A DNA stretch of 64,000 nucleotides, from NCBI GenBank assembly GCA_964535735.1, contig CAZHTM010000005.1:1-64000 (forward strand). The letters are read 5' to 3'. Shown piece after piece: positions 16,143-24,230 of the stretch (position 1 is the stretch's first letter; every line of letters begins with the position of its first letter). This stretch comes from J089 sp964535735 (lineage in GTDB: Bacteria; Fidelibacterota; Marinisomatia; Marinisomatales; J089). Below the pieces are notes generated by a model that was not told where the DNA came from, ran no database searches, and saw only the letters and a program-made list of their open reading frames with translations. Made by a program: the position numbers and the translations under genes.

Positions 16143-16703
16143 TTAAGAGTCCAGTCGAATTACCAGCGCTTGCCCATTCACCGTCACCCTATTTTCCACA
16201 GATGAATCGGCTGTGATCATAAATTGTTTGGGCCGGAGTTCAATCACAGATTTGATTTTTAATAGATGTCGAATATGTTGGTGTTTGGTGATCAATTTAG
16301 GCATCGAAATATCCAGCTGTGTTGGCCAAACTTTCAGTAGTTCAGGTCCAAATGGATCATATTTTATCCCACAATAGTGGCACATATAGACATAGAGCAT
16401 TTTTTGTAAGTGTACCAGAATTGTGAGGAAAATCAGGTGGTTGGGACTTTTTTCCATCGTGCTGAAATATTCACGATCGAATTCGGCTTCAATGGCATCA
16501 TCCCAGACCCGATATTGCCGCATCTTTAATTTTTCCTGGACCGGCCTATTGGGCAACACATTGAAAGAAATGGTGTTTTCAACTGTATCCTCGATGATCA
16601 GCCCTTCCGATCCGGATAAAAAAGCCCCGGGTTGCTGATAAGAATACAAGTTCTTATTTGGATATAATCCCGGCTGGGGTATAGATAGCTGTTGTGGTTC
16701 CAT
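16143..16703 (-). CDS. Uncharacterised 186-aa protein
   Basis: Not recognised. The N-terminal 35 residues are rich in Pro, Gln and Tyr (QQLSIPQPGLYPNKNLYSYQ). The centre has a hydrophobic helix-like stretch (HLIFLTILVHLQKMLYVYM, about residues 91-109) followed by CHYCG. The end is a run of alternating beta-type residues (LKIKSVIELRP...FMITADSSVENRVTVNG). The late beta pattern would be compatible with a hotdog-type fold, but that is a weak guess. It lies 59 bases after the ICMT-like gene on the same strand, with an 8-bp dyad between them. The gene may be the last of that group. Confidence 0.55.
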   Translation of the reverse strand: MEPQQLSIPQPGLYPNKNLYSYQQPGAFLSGSEGLIIEDTVENTISFNVLPNRPVQEKLKMRQYRVWDDAIEAEFDREYFSTMEKSPNHLIFLTILVHLQKMLYVYMCHYCGIKYDPFGPELLKVWPTQLDISMPKLITKHQHIRHLLKIKSVIELRPKQFMITADSSVENRVTVNGQALVIRLDS

Positions 16704-16730
16704 AAATTGTCCTTCGAAAGAATGTAGACA

Positions 16731-16748
16731 TCGGGTTCCCGAACCCGA
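16731..16748. promoter_or_regulatory. 8-bp dyad between the ICMT-like gene and the 186-aa gene
   Basis: TCGGGTTC and GAACCCGA are separated by two bases. The dyad lies 28-45 bases upstream of the 186-aa gene's start. It could be an operator or a compact hairpin. No T-run follows on the transcribed strand, so a terminator is less likely. Confidence 0.35.
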
Positions 16749-16762
16749 CGTCGTTTATCTAA

Positions 16763-17536
16763 TTAATGACTGACCTGTTTTTTATATTCGTTTCTAAACC
16801 AGATCCGATAACTGGGAAACAGCATATTTGTCCGAGCAACATATTCCCGATAGGCTGGGAACCGTTGTCGTAGTGCAGTTTCTTCTTCCTGGGCAGATCG
16901 AATATAATAGATCGTAAGCACAACCAGATTAAGGGCAATCCAGAGAGAACCTGTGGATATGAACATTCCGGTCAACAATAAAATATTTGACATATAGATT
17001 GGATGCCGAATATACCGATATAACCCCTCCTGGATTATATCTTTGGGCATGTAGGAGTCAAAGCACGGACTGTAATGTTCTCCTAAATTGAGCTTGGCTG
17101 TAACGAATAACGCAATCGCAATTGCGGCCACCGCCAATCCCAGGTAAAACAACATTAAGCTCTGATGGACAAGCAGAAAAATGGAACCGTGAGTTAGGTA
17201 CGTCCCTATGGATGCAACGATAGTGGTAAGTTGGATGTAGCGATATACAAACCGGAAACTGGCCGGAGAGTGGATTCGCTCATGTTTCCCCTTGGCGTAG
17301 CGACCATCTTTATGATTATAGAAATGAGCAGATATGAAAGCCATGGTCAATGCAAACAGCGTTCCAATCAAACCATCCACTCCTACGTAACTCACCAATG
17401 ATTTTAAGGACGCAAAGGGTGTCACCTGGACCATGGCCTCTTCTGTTTCAGCCAAAGCGATGCCACTGGTAAATAATACCAGTAACACCCAAGCAAACAA
17501 GAATCGCATAAGGATTCGTTGGGTTTTAGAATACAT
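16763..17536 (-). CDS. Isoprenylcysteine carboxyl methyltransferase-like membrane protein
   Basis: A 257-aa integral membrane protein with about six hydrophobic segments. The C-terminal half carries the ICMT/PEMT signature: LGEHYSPCFDSYMP (about 150), GLYRYIRHPIYMSN (about 171-184) and a terminal segment with EEETALRQRFPAYREYV. The RHPxY motif and the following Glu residues bind S-adenosylmethionine in this superfamily. The natural substrate of bacterial members is usually unknown. The start at 17536 is preferred because GGAGG lies 5 bases upstream; an upstream ATG at 17548 would precede that site. It is preceded on the same strand by the ribbon-helix-helix gene, 35 bases away. Confidence 0.82.
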   Translation of the reverse strand: MYSKTQRILMRFLFAWVLLVLFTSGIALAETEEAMVQVTPFASLKSLVSYVGVDGLIGTLFALTMAFISAHFYNHKDGRYAKGKHERIHSPASFRFVYRYIQLTTIVASIGTYLTHGSIFLLVHQSLMLFYLGLAVAAIAIALFVTAKLNLGEHYSPCFDSYMPKDIIQEGLYRYIRHPIYMSNILLLTGMFISTGSLWIALNLVVLTIYYIRSAQEEETALRQRFPAYREYVARTNMLFPSYRIWFRNEYKKQVSH

Positions 17537-17571
17537 AATGCCCTCCATGCTATTATGTATAAAATTGTGAA

Positions 17572-17772
17572 TCAGGAACTGGATCCGGTTTCTTCGAAGG
17601 TCGTCCGTTCCGAATCTTCCAGATACCCACGATCAACCATCCAGTCTTCGACAATTTTCAAGAATTGATTATTCAATGACCGATAATTCCGATTGGCCAA
17701 CTTCCGCGTGATTGTCCATATCCTCGACGGTAATCGAATGGAATGAACCTTCATTTCATTGGTCTTTTTCAT
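17572..17772 (-). CDS. Small ribbon-helix-helix DNA-binding protein
   Basis: A 66-aa protein of Arc/MetJ type. Residues about 8-15 (KVHSIRLP) form the DNA-contacting beta strand. Two helices follow (RIWTITRKLANRNYRSLN and NQFLKIVEDWMVDRG). The C-terminal 15 residues are acidic and probably flexible. It is probably a dimeric repressor of its own short operon with the methyltransferase gene. Direct repeats of the word TCATAATG lie upstream of its start and may be its operator. No toxin-like gene is adjacent, so it is not called an antitoxin. Confidence 0.75.
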   Translation of the reverse strand: MKKTNEMKVHSIRLPSRIWTITRKLANRNYRSLNNQFLKIVEDWMVDRGYLEDSERTTFEETGSSS

Positions 17773-17801
17773 TACCGGTCGTCTAATATAACATAATTTA
17801 A

Positions 17802-17840
17802 CATTATGAAACAGTATTTATCATATTTGTTTTCATTATG
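17802..17840. promoter_or_regulatory. Repeated TCATAATG words upstream of the RHH gene
   Basis: On the minus strand the words TCATAATGAAAA and GTTTCATAATG occur 28 bases apart just upstream of the RHH gene. The second 11-mer is also present as half of the palindrome GTTTCATTATGAAAC upstream of the major pilin promoter at 33705-33719. A binding site for the RHH protein or another shared regulator is possible. The remaining bases of 17773-17991 show nothing else. Confidence 0.3.
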
Positions 17841-17991
17841 ACGTGAGATGAGCTTGAACTAATCCGAAAAACCACGCATTGGAGTTGTGATTTCTACGTG
17901 AGTATTTCTCTGATCAGTCGGGGAAGTTTAAAACGAAAGTATAACTGATTGGAACGAAATTAAACATTAGTTAACAGTTTTATTTGATCAA

Positions 17992-18759
17992 TCAGGGAAT
18001 CTTATTTTTTCTTGCGGTTTTCTCCTTGTTCTTATTCTGCGCACTACTTTGATTAATCAAATTCTGTGCTTTCTGCAAATCGTAATCGTTTGGATCAATT
18101 TCTTCCAGCTGTTTTTTTAATACATCCATGGTGGGGTTTTCAGTTCCTCCCATGAATTGTTGAATCTGTTTCAAAGACTCTTCCTGGGCTTCGGTTCCAC
18201 TTACTCCACTCATTTTGGTTAACGAACCCATGGAAGGAAAACTTTCTTTCAATTTTGCGGCAAATGATTTCGATCCAGGAAAGATACGCCCCAATACATT
18301 ATACACTTGTGGTGCGAATCCATTTAAATAATGATACGCCAATGATTGACGACGAATTTCTTTCACGTGGGGCACCGAGTCCGGCATAATGGCCAGAAGT
18401 GGCATAAGAGAACTGATAATTAAGGCTCCTTTGATTCCTCCCAAGAGGGTCCCTCCTGAGTGATCCAACCAGCCAAGCAGTACTAACTTCATTATTTTTT
18501 TAACAAAACTGGCGATAATAAATGACAATAACATGACACCTATAAAAACCAGAATAAATCCCAACGCTTTCTCTCCATTGGCTCCGATGGGATAAATCTG
18601 ATGAATTAATCCTGAAGAGGATGGAATAGTTTGCAACCCAAGAATCAATCCAGCTACCACGCCGATTATTTTAAATAACTCGGTAATAAGCCCCTTTCGC
18701 AGACCGTTGAATGCAAAAAAGCCAATCACAACAAGTGCAACGATATCAAAGGCAATCAA
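17992..18759 (-). CDS. CvpA family membrane protein
   Basis: A 255-aa protein. The N-terminal 150 residues contain four hydrophobic segments and the CvpA-type opening FDIVALVVIGFFAFNGLRKG with Gly-rich helix turns (about residues 4-23). The C-terminal 100 residues are polar and helical, ending in a Lys-rich tail. CvpA proteins are inner-membrane proteins needed for colicin V production and for envelope stress or bile tolerance in some bacteria; the molecular activity is not defined. It is transcribed alone, divergently from the pilus operon, sharing the 278-base intergenic region 18760-19037. Confidence 0.85.
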   Translation of the reverse strand: MIAFDIVALVVIGFFAFNGLRKGLITELFKIIGVVAGLILGLQTIPSSSGLIHQIYPIGANGEKALGFILVFIGVMLLSFIIASFVKKIMKLVLLGWLDHSGGTLLGGIKGALIISSLMPLLAIMPDSVPHVKEIRRQSLAYHYLNGFAPQVYNVLGRIFPGSKSFAAKLKESFPSMGSLTKMSGVSGTEAQEESLKQIQQFMGGTENPTMDVLKKQLEEIDPNDYDLQKAQNLINQSSAQNKNKEKTARKNKIP

Positions 18760-18879
18760 TGGTTACTCCTTTCAGTCTCCAGGTCTCAGGTACCTGGTTG
18801 GTACAGCATCCAAAATCAGGATAGAAATTGGATCAGGACGATCAATTTTGCCACACCAAATTCATTAGAAAATTTATAT

Positions 18880-18908
18880 TTGACTTAATACAGATATAAT
18901 TGTATACT
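18880..18908 (+). promoter_or_regulatory. Sigma70-type promoter of the type IV pilus operon
   Basis: TTGACT (18880-18885) and TATACT (18903-18908) are separated by exactly 17 bases. This predicts a start near 18915 and a leader of about 120 bases before the first gene. It is the best housekeeping-type promoter I could see in the window, and it is correctly placed at the head of a 15-kb run of plus-strand pil genes with hardly any gaps. Confidence 0.65.
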
Positions 18909-18963
18909 ACTCAACCGAGGTAAGGTTATGAATCTTAGTTATCTTCATTCAAACGTGGGAGTT

Positions 18964-19014
18964 GTGTACCCAAAACCACTCAATGGTTGTACACCTTACT
19001 CTATAACCATTGAG
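18964..19014. promoter_or_regulatory. Nested dyads in the leader of the pilus operon
   Basis: CTCAATGGTT (18979-18988) and AACCATTGAG (19005-19014) are perfect 10-bp arms. A second pair, GTGTAC (18964-18969) and GTACAC (18989-18994), interlocks with the first. The two pairs could form alternative hairpins in the leader RNA or bind a dimeric regulator. The first gene of the operon encodes a MerR-like DNA-binding protein, which would be the obvious candidate. Confidence 0.5.
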
Positions 19015-19037
19015 TTAACGACACTGTCTACCATCCT

Positions 19038-19268
19038 ATGACTACGTATCTAATCGGCGATTTAGCCATGAAAACCGGATTATCACTCCATACCCTCAAT
19101 TACTATCTCCGAATAGGACTGATTAAAGAAGTGGGGCGTAGCGAAAGCAGTAATTATCGATATTTTAATGACCAGACCGTTGAAGAATTAACGCGGATTA
19201 TTGACCTGCGCCTCAAGCATGTCCCTCTCCGTGAAATCAAATGGAGAAAAGAAAATGGAATATTATGA
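19038..19268 (+). CDS. MerR-type helix-turn-helix protein (short)
   Basis: A 76-aa protein consisting only of a MerR-like winged HTH. LIGDLAMKTGLSLHTLNYYLRIGL (split around residues 5-28) is the HTH, and YRYFNDQTVEELTRI the wing and following helix. It lacks the long dimerisation helix and any effector domain. It heads the pil operon, and its last 14 bases overlap the ExeA-like gene, so expression is coupled. It may autoregulate through the dyads just upstream. No Shine-Dalgarno sequence precedes its ATG. The N-terminal signature is clear, but the function in the pilus context is unknown. Confidence 0.75.
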   Translation: MTTYLIGDLAMKTGLSLHTLNYYLRIGLIKEVGRSESSNYRYFNDQTVEELTRIIDLRLKHVPLREIKWRKENGIL

Positions 19269-20085
19269 ACATTTGGGGCTAACCAAAGAACCTTTCTCCA
19301 ATACTCCCGACCCGGAGTTTTTCTACCATTCCCATGAACATCAAGAAGCATTATATCGGTTAGAGATTGCTATTCGCATGCGGCGGGGGTTGAGCGTAAT
19401 TCTGGGCGCGGTTGGCACTGGAAAAACCACCTTGTCACGCATTCTTCTACAGCAATTTGATGGAGATCGCGACAAATTTGTGTTTCGGTTGATCTTAGAT
19501 CCTAACTTTCAGTCCGAATACGAATTTATCAAAGCGATCATGGAAGTTTTCGATATTCGGTCAATTCCCAATTCTACTATTGAATGTAAAAATGTGCTTC
19601 AGAATCATTTATATAAAATTTCATTGATCGAGGAACGAAATCCTGTACTAATCCTGGACGAAGGACAAATGTTAACGCCTACGTTTATGGAAGTATTACG
19701 CAATCTTTTGAATTACGAAACCAATAAACAAAAATTGTTACAGGTGGTCATTTTTGCCCAACCGGAGTTTCTGCTCAAATTAAAAAAGAAACCCAATTTC
19801 AATGATCGCATCGCATTGGGATATTCCATCAATCCTCTAAATCAAGAAGAGACGGACGAATTAATTCGATTTCGATTGCAACAGGCTGGTGCAAACGGGA
19901 AAACAATCTTTAATGAAGAGGCTATTGAACACATTTATTTTTATACCAAAGGATCACCACGTCAGATTATCAATGTATGCCATGAGGCGCTCATCACCAT
20001 GATCCGCAACGATAAATCCTTGGTGGACGGCCCAGTGATTCAAGGTATTATTAAGCAAAGAGAAAAGTGGGACGCCCTTGTCTGA
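19255..20085 (+). CDS. ExeA/GspA-like AAA ATPase
   Basis: A 276-aa protein starting MEYYEHLGLTKEPFSNTPDP, the typical opening of ExeA-type ATPases. The Walker A is GAVGTGKTTLSR (about residues 50-61), Walker B is PVLILDEGQ (about 133-141), and an arginine-rich lid region follows. ExeA/GspA with ExeB helps place the secretin through peptidoglycan in type II secretion, and related ATPases accompany type IV pilus clusters. The peptidoglycan-binding C-terminal domain found in full ExeA is missing, and no ExeB partner is seen. It overlaps the MerR gene upstream and the PilM-PilN gene downstream by a few bases. A role in PilQ secretin assembly is inferred. Confidence 0.85.
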   Translation: MEYYEHLGLTKEPFSNTPDPEFFYHSHEHQEALYRLEIAIRMRRGLSVILGAVGTGKTTLSRILLQQFDGDRDKFVFRLILDPNFQSEYEFIKAIMEVFDIRSIPNSTIECKNVLQNHLYKISLIEERNPVLILDEGQMLTPTFMEVLRNLLNYETNKQKLLQVVIFAQPEFLLKLKKKPNFNDRIALGYSINPLNQEETDELIRFRLQQAGANGKTIFNEEAIEHIYFYTKGSPRQIINVCHEALITMIRNDKSLVDGPVIQGIIKQREKWDALV

Positions 20086-23000
20086 CTTTCAGGAAAATGC
20101 TACCAATCGACTTCTGGAAATCCTGAGAAAACAAGGGACGAAGTCACGGAAAAAGCCGAAACCGGCAGAACCGGATCCGAGTCCCAAAACGAAATCGGAG
20201 AGTCCAGAATCACAGTCCACCTCAATATCTTCTGCACAGGTCCATAAAGATCATGTGATAGACTTCCTACTAAGTGATCTGGAATTGGAACCAGCGGTTG
20301 AGGACTCCATTCCTGAAAAGGAATCTGTCGATGTTCCCGAAATACCGATAGAACCAATTGAGGAGCCTCGAGACACTGCACCTGAGATAACCATCGACGA
20401 ATCGCCTGAAGATGACGCGGCCGAACTGGTATTTCAAGCTGAACAACCGGAGCAGATTGAACCGGATGTTGCCTCCAGTTCACCGGCCGATGAAGACGAC
20501 CAAGAATTAACATTTATCCCGGATGATGAAGAAGGCGTGGGACCTCCCAAATTTGATGAATCTTCACCGCCCTCTGAAACCGGCGAAAAAGATGATCAAG
20601 AGGACTTCTCACTCACGTTCAGGGATGAACAGGGCGTCGAACCGGCTGTTACAGAGGGCGACAGCGAAACAGCGGAACTCCCCTCGACGGAAGACTCTGA
20701 ATTAAATCTGGAATTAGAGCCCTCACCTGCACCCTCTTCCTTAAAGGAGGAAGCGCCAGCAACAGATTTATCTCCGGATAGTGAAGATTCTGTCCTTGAA
20801 TCCGATGAATTATTTGACGAGACACTCGATTCCGCAGACACTCCACCGGAGAAAGACACACCTGTAGAAGAAGTACAAACATCAACTGAGGCTGAAACCA
20901 CCCCTGAAGCGTCGGAACCGGCACCTGAATCAGATTCCCCCGAGGGAACTGACGATATTGAATTTGATTTTGAAGCGTTAACCGAATCCTTAAAAGCAAA
21001 CAAAAAACAAGCCCCCCCAGAGGGTTCGACAGATTTTGATTTTAGTCCGCTGGAATCCACAGAACCGGCCGTCATCGAAGATACTTCTGATGCTGAGCCG
21101 GAGTCTTTACCGGACGAGGAGCCAAAAGCAGAGGTGCCCACCAGCACAAGTGAAGAATCGCCAGAAGCAGAAGAACCGGACCAAAAACAAACGGTGGAGC
21201 CAACTGACAGTGAAGAGGATCCGTTTGCCAATGTAGATTTTGGCGGTCGTGAGCCTATTTCAACGGAGGAGCAGGAATCGGATACAACGACGGAAATCCC
21301 CGTTGAAACCGAGGAACCGGAAGAAGATGTTTTGGCGGAAAAAGAGGAACAGGAAGAACCGACTCCGGACGAAGAAGATAATTTTGATGACTTTGATGAT
21401 GATCTGGAAGAATCGGACACGGTCACGTTTTTCTATCAGAAAGAAAAGAAATTTTCCGTTAAATATCTCTTGTCGAAAATTCGTCCAAATCGTTCCCGAA
21501 TCGGTCTGGACATTGGCAGCTATGCCATTAAATATGTTCTGGCCAATGATATTAGTGGAGAAATCTCAATTGAAGATTTCGGTTATGTAAAAATACCCAG
21601 CAATATTCGGGGGAATAAAAAAGAAACAGCCACATTTATAAAAAATACCGTTCGGTCTATTCTAAGTGAAAACGAACTTAAAAAATCCAAGATCAACTTA
21701 CTAATTAGCGGATCAGACATTGGAATTAAGAATATTCAGATGCCCAAAGTTGGGAAAAAGGAGCTACAGGAAGCCGTAAGATGGTCAACAAAAAAGCACC
21801 TTTCCTTTTCCGCTGACGAATCGGTTCTGGACTTTAAGGTTTTAAAAGAGACCGTTGTTGATGGCGTTCCCAAATTAGATATTTTAGTGGTAGCGGCTTT
21901 GGAATCACTGGTGGAAGATCAGATCAGTTTTCTTTCAGGTCTGAAAATACCCAGTAAAATTCTTCCCACCCCGCTGGCCATGTGGCGGTATTATGTGGGT
22001 CATTACCCTACCGAGAATCTGCAGAATGTGATGGTGATAGACATTGGACATGAAACGACCATGATCAATGTGATTCATGATCAGGAATTGCGGTTTGCTC
22101 GGGAAATCGGCGTATCCGGAAAAGATTTAACGGAAGCCTTAATCGGATCTATGACCACTTCGCGGGGAGAACGCGTTAATGTAGAAGAAGACCAGGCCGA
22201 ATTCTTCAAAATCAAATACGGGTTTCCACTAAAAGAAACTGAAAATCGAGTTACGGATGAAGATATTCCTCTGGTGCAACTCTCGTCCCGGCTCCGATCT
22301 CCCTTAGAAAAACTCGCGAACGAAATCCAACGATCCATTCAATATTACGCGAAGGAATTCTCCTTCGGTCCTATTGATAAAATCTACCTTTGCGGTGGCA
22401 CCGCTAGTATGATGAATTTAGTGGATTTTCTGTCTGATTATTTAAATATGGACGTTCAGGTCAGTGATCCTTTGAGGATTTGGACCATTGAAAAATCGTT
22501 ATCAAACCTGGAACTCCTGGAAGATAATTCAACCGCTTTAGCGACGCCGGCTGGCATCTCCATCGATATTTCGCCAGAACTCAACCTTCTTCCACAAAAA
22601 TACGTTCAGGAAACTCAGACACGGACGTTAAAAACAGTATTTCGTCTCTTTCTGTTAGCAGCGGTTGTATCGGTAGTAAGTTTATCAACCACAGTCTCCA
22701 TGAAAGGGAAAACCTATACATCTGAACTGGAATCTTTAAAACAACGGGTCGGCCAGATGTCCTCCCTTGAGAAGCAAGTTGTCCAATTACAGGAAACAAA
22801 AAAAGACGCACAAAAGAAAGTGGGTGTGCTGAAAAAAATGTTTAATGAACCCACATTCAACGTTCAAGTTTTACGCATCATCAGCAATTTGCTACCAGAA
22901 AATGTATCGTTGGAGTCGCTGGAAAACATCGGTCATATCACATCATCTTCGCAGGCACAAATCCGCTTAGTCGGATATATTGAAACCACAAAATATGACG

Positions 23001-23152
23001 CCAATGTTCGGTTAGCAGAACTGGTTATGCGGTTGGAAAATTCAGGATACATGACAAATGTGGTCTTAAAAAATTCCCAACCCGTGGAGAATGATTATTT
23101 CACCGGATTGCAATTCGAAATTCAATGTCAGGTAAATGGTTATGAAGGTTAA
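20078..23152 (+). CDS. PilM-PilN fusion with a long acidic N-terminal region
   Basis: A 1024-aa protein. Residues 1-460 are a low-complexity, Glu/Asp/Pro/Ser/Thr-rich and probably disordered tail with a few basic patches. Residues about 470-820 are PilM, an actin-like cytoplasmic platform protein: RIGLDIGSYAIKYVLA is the first phosphate-binding loop and VMVIDIGHETTMINV the second. Residues about 830-1020 are PilN: NLLPQKY, the motif PilM binds in other species, then one TM (about 852-872), a coiled coil and a small periplasmic domain. PilM and PilN are normally separate proteins, so fusion fixes their complex. The start codon is TTG inside the end of the ExeA-like gene. PilO follows with a 17-base overlap. 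Confidence 0.9.
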   Translation: MSDFQENATNRLLEILRKQGTKSRKKPKPAEPDPSPKTKSESPESQSTSISSAQVHKDHVIDFLLSDLELEPAVEDSIPEKESVDVPEIPIEPIEEPRDTAPEITIDESPEDDAAELVFQAEQPEQIEPDVASSSPADEDDQELTFIPDDEEGVGPPKFDESSPPSETGEKDDQEDFSLTFRDEQGVEPAVTEGDSETAELPSTEDSELNLELEPSPAPSSLKEEAPATDLSPDSEDSVLESDELFDETLDSADTPPEKDTPVEEVQTSTEAETTPEASEPAPESDSPEGTDDIEFDFEALTESLKANKKQAPPEGSTDFDFSPLESTEPAVIEDTSDAEPESLPDEEPKAEVPTSTSEESPEAEEPDQKQTVEPTDSEEDPFANVDFGGREPISTEEQESDTTTEIPVETEEPEEDVLAEKEEQEEPTPDEEDNFDDFDDDLEESDTVTFFYQKEKKFSVKYLLSKIRPNRSRIGLDIGSYAIKYVLANDISGEISIEDFGYVKIPSNIRGNKKETATFIKNTVRSILSENELKKSKINLLISGSDIGIKNIQMPKVGKKELQEAVRWSTKKHLSFSADESVLDFKVLKETVVDGVPKLDILVVAALESLVEDQISFLSGLKIPSKILPTPLAMWRYYVGHYPTENLQNVMVIDIGHETTMINVIHDQELRFAREIGVSGKDLTEALIGSMTTSRGERVNVEEDQAEFFKIKYGFPLKETENRVTDEDIPLVQLSSRLRSPLEKLANEIQRSIQYYAKEFSFGPIDKIYLCGGTASMMNLVDFLSDYLNMDVQVSDPLRIWTIEKSLSNLELLEDNSTALATPAGISIDISPELNLLPQKYVQETQTRTLKTVFRLFLLAAVVSVVSLSTTVSMKGKTYTSELESLKQRVGQMSSLEKQVVQLQETKKDAQKKVGVLKKMFNEPTFNVQVLRIISNLLPENVSLESLENIGHITSSSQAQIRLVGYIETTKYDANVRLAELVMRLENSGYMTNVVLKNSQPVENDYFTGLQFEIQCQVNGYEG

Positions 23153-23696
23153 TCCACGCCAAATTATCCTCATTGGATTCGCTGCTATTATTTCAGGCCT
23201 CGTAGCTTGGTATTTTTTCATGTATCAGGGACAATTGGATAAAATCAAACAGGTCCAGGCGGAGATTAGTCGACTAAACGGACAGCTTAGCCGAGGAAAG
23301 ATGTCTATAAACAATTTGCCAAAATTGAAATCTTCGGTTAATGAATTGGTAATGGAATTCGATTCCCTTTCAATGAAACTGCCCACAAAAGACCAGGTTT
23401 CCGCCATGACCAATGATATTGTGGAGGCTGCGCTGGCTCAGGATTTAACGATTGATAAAATCCAGCCCTCGATTGACGCCATGCTTAAATCTCCTGATTA
23501 TTTTGTGAAAGTACCTATTGAAATTGTGCTTAGCGGAAGTTTTCTGAAATTTGGGGCTTTTCTGGAATCGCTGTATCAATTGCCTTTCAAAATATATGTC
23601 ACTGATCTGTCTCTGAAACGTAAAGCTGACGCCATGTCCATTTCTGCTGAACTTAACGCTTATTTTTATGTTATCAATCCCGGAGGGAAAATTTAA
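23136..23696 (+). CDS. pilO: Type IV pilus alignment protein PilO
   Basis: A 186-aa inner-membrane protein with one N-terminal TM (about residues 8-28, IILIGFAAIISGLVAWYFF). A coiled coil (about 30-80) and a ferredoxin-like periplasmic domain follow. PilO pairs with PilN in the periplasm and connects the platform to PilP and PilQ. Length and layout are normal. Either of two in-frame ATGs (23136 or 23142) could start it; both lie within the end of the preceding gene, indicating coupling. It is followed after 3 bases by the PilP-like gene. Confidence 0.88.
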   Translation: MVMKVNPRQIILIGFAAIISGLVAWYFFMYQGQLDKIKQVQAEISRLNGQLSRGKMSINNLPKLKSSVNELVMEFDSLSMKLPTKDQVSAMTNDIVEAALAQDLTIDKIQPSIDAMLKSPDYFVKVPIEIVLSGSFLKFGAFLESLYQLPFKIYVTDLSLKRKADAMSISAELNAYFYVINPGGKI

Positions 23697-23699
23697 GCA

Positions 23700-24230
23700 A
23701 TGGCCGAACGATCCAAATCCCAGATAATTTTGCTGATCATACTGGTCGTCTCGTTATCCTATCTGGTTTATGACATGATGTTCAATAAAACGCCATCCAC
23801 GAAAGAACTGATTCAAAAAATTAATTCGGAAGCTTCTCCTCCACCTCCGCAAACACAACCGGCAACGAATGCTTCGATACCTGCAATACGTCCCAAACAA
23901 ATTCAACGGGCCAAAACTGAAAAAATTCCCTCGTATGCTATGGTATGGGGACGAGATCCTTTTGTGGGATTAATCAGCGAGGTCCCGGCCGGGACAAACG
24001 AAGAAGAAAACGTGGTGGAAGAAGAACCAGTGTATATCGAAGACTATATTTTATCCGCTATCTCTTTCCGCGGGGACCGTCCGGCTGTTTTAATTAATGA
24101 ATCCATTCTCAAAGTGGGAGATAAAATTGATGGACTGGTTTTAAAAGAAGTTCGTCCCGCCTCGGTGGTATTAGCATCTGCCAGCGGAAAGGAATATATT
24201 CTAAACCTACAAACCACGTCGGAACAGTGA
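23700..24230 (+). CDS. PilP-like pilus assembly protein
   Basis: A 176-aa protein with an N-terminal TM segment (about residues 8-26) rather than a lipobox. A Pro/Gln-rich linker (about 45-75) precedes a small beta domain (about 105-172) that resembles the PilP/GspC homology region. The beta domain reads AISFRGDRPAVLINESILKVGDKIDG when pieced together. PilP links PilNO to the secretin's periplasmic N-domains. Position between pilO and pilQ supports the call. TM anchoring instead of lipidation makes it look a little like GspC. Its stop overlaps the GTG start of the secretin gene by 4 bases. Confidence 0.78.
   Translation: MAERSKSQIILLIILVVSLSYLVYDMMFNKTPSTKELIQKINSEASPPPPQTQPATNASIPAIRPKQIQRAKTEKIPSYAMVWGRDPFVGLISEVPAGTNEEENVVEEEPVYIEDYILSAISFRGDRPAVLINESILKVGDKIDGLVLKEVRPASVVLASASGKEYILNLQTTSEQ

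Noticed and set aside
17572..17772. Ribbon-helix-helix gene considered as an antitoxin of a toxin-antitoxin pair.
   Set aside because: The downstream partner is an ICMT-like membrane methyltransferase, not a toxin, and there is no other small gene in reach.
20596..21426. A 276-codon Ser-rich open frame on the minus strand.
   Set aside because: It is the antisense of the acidic Glu/Ser/Pro-rich tail of the PilM-PilN protein, where codon bias leaves the opposite strand open. No ribosome site or domain.
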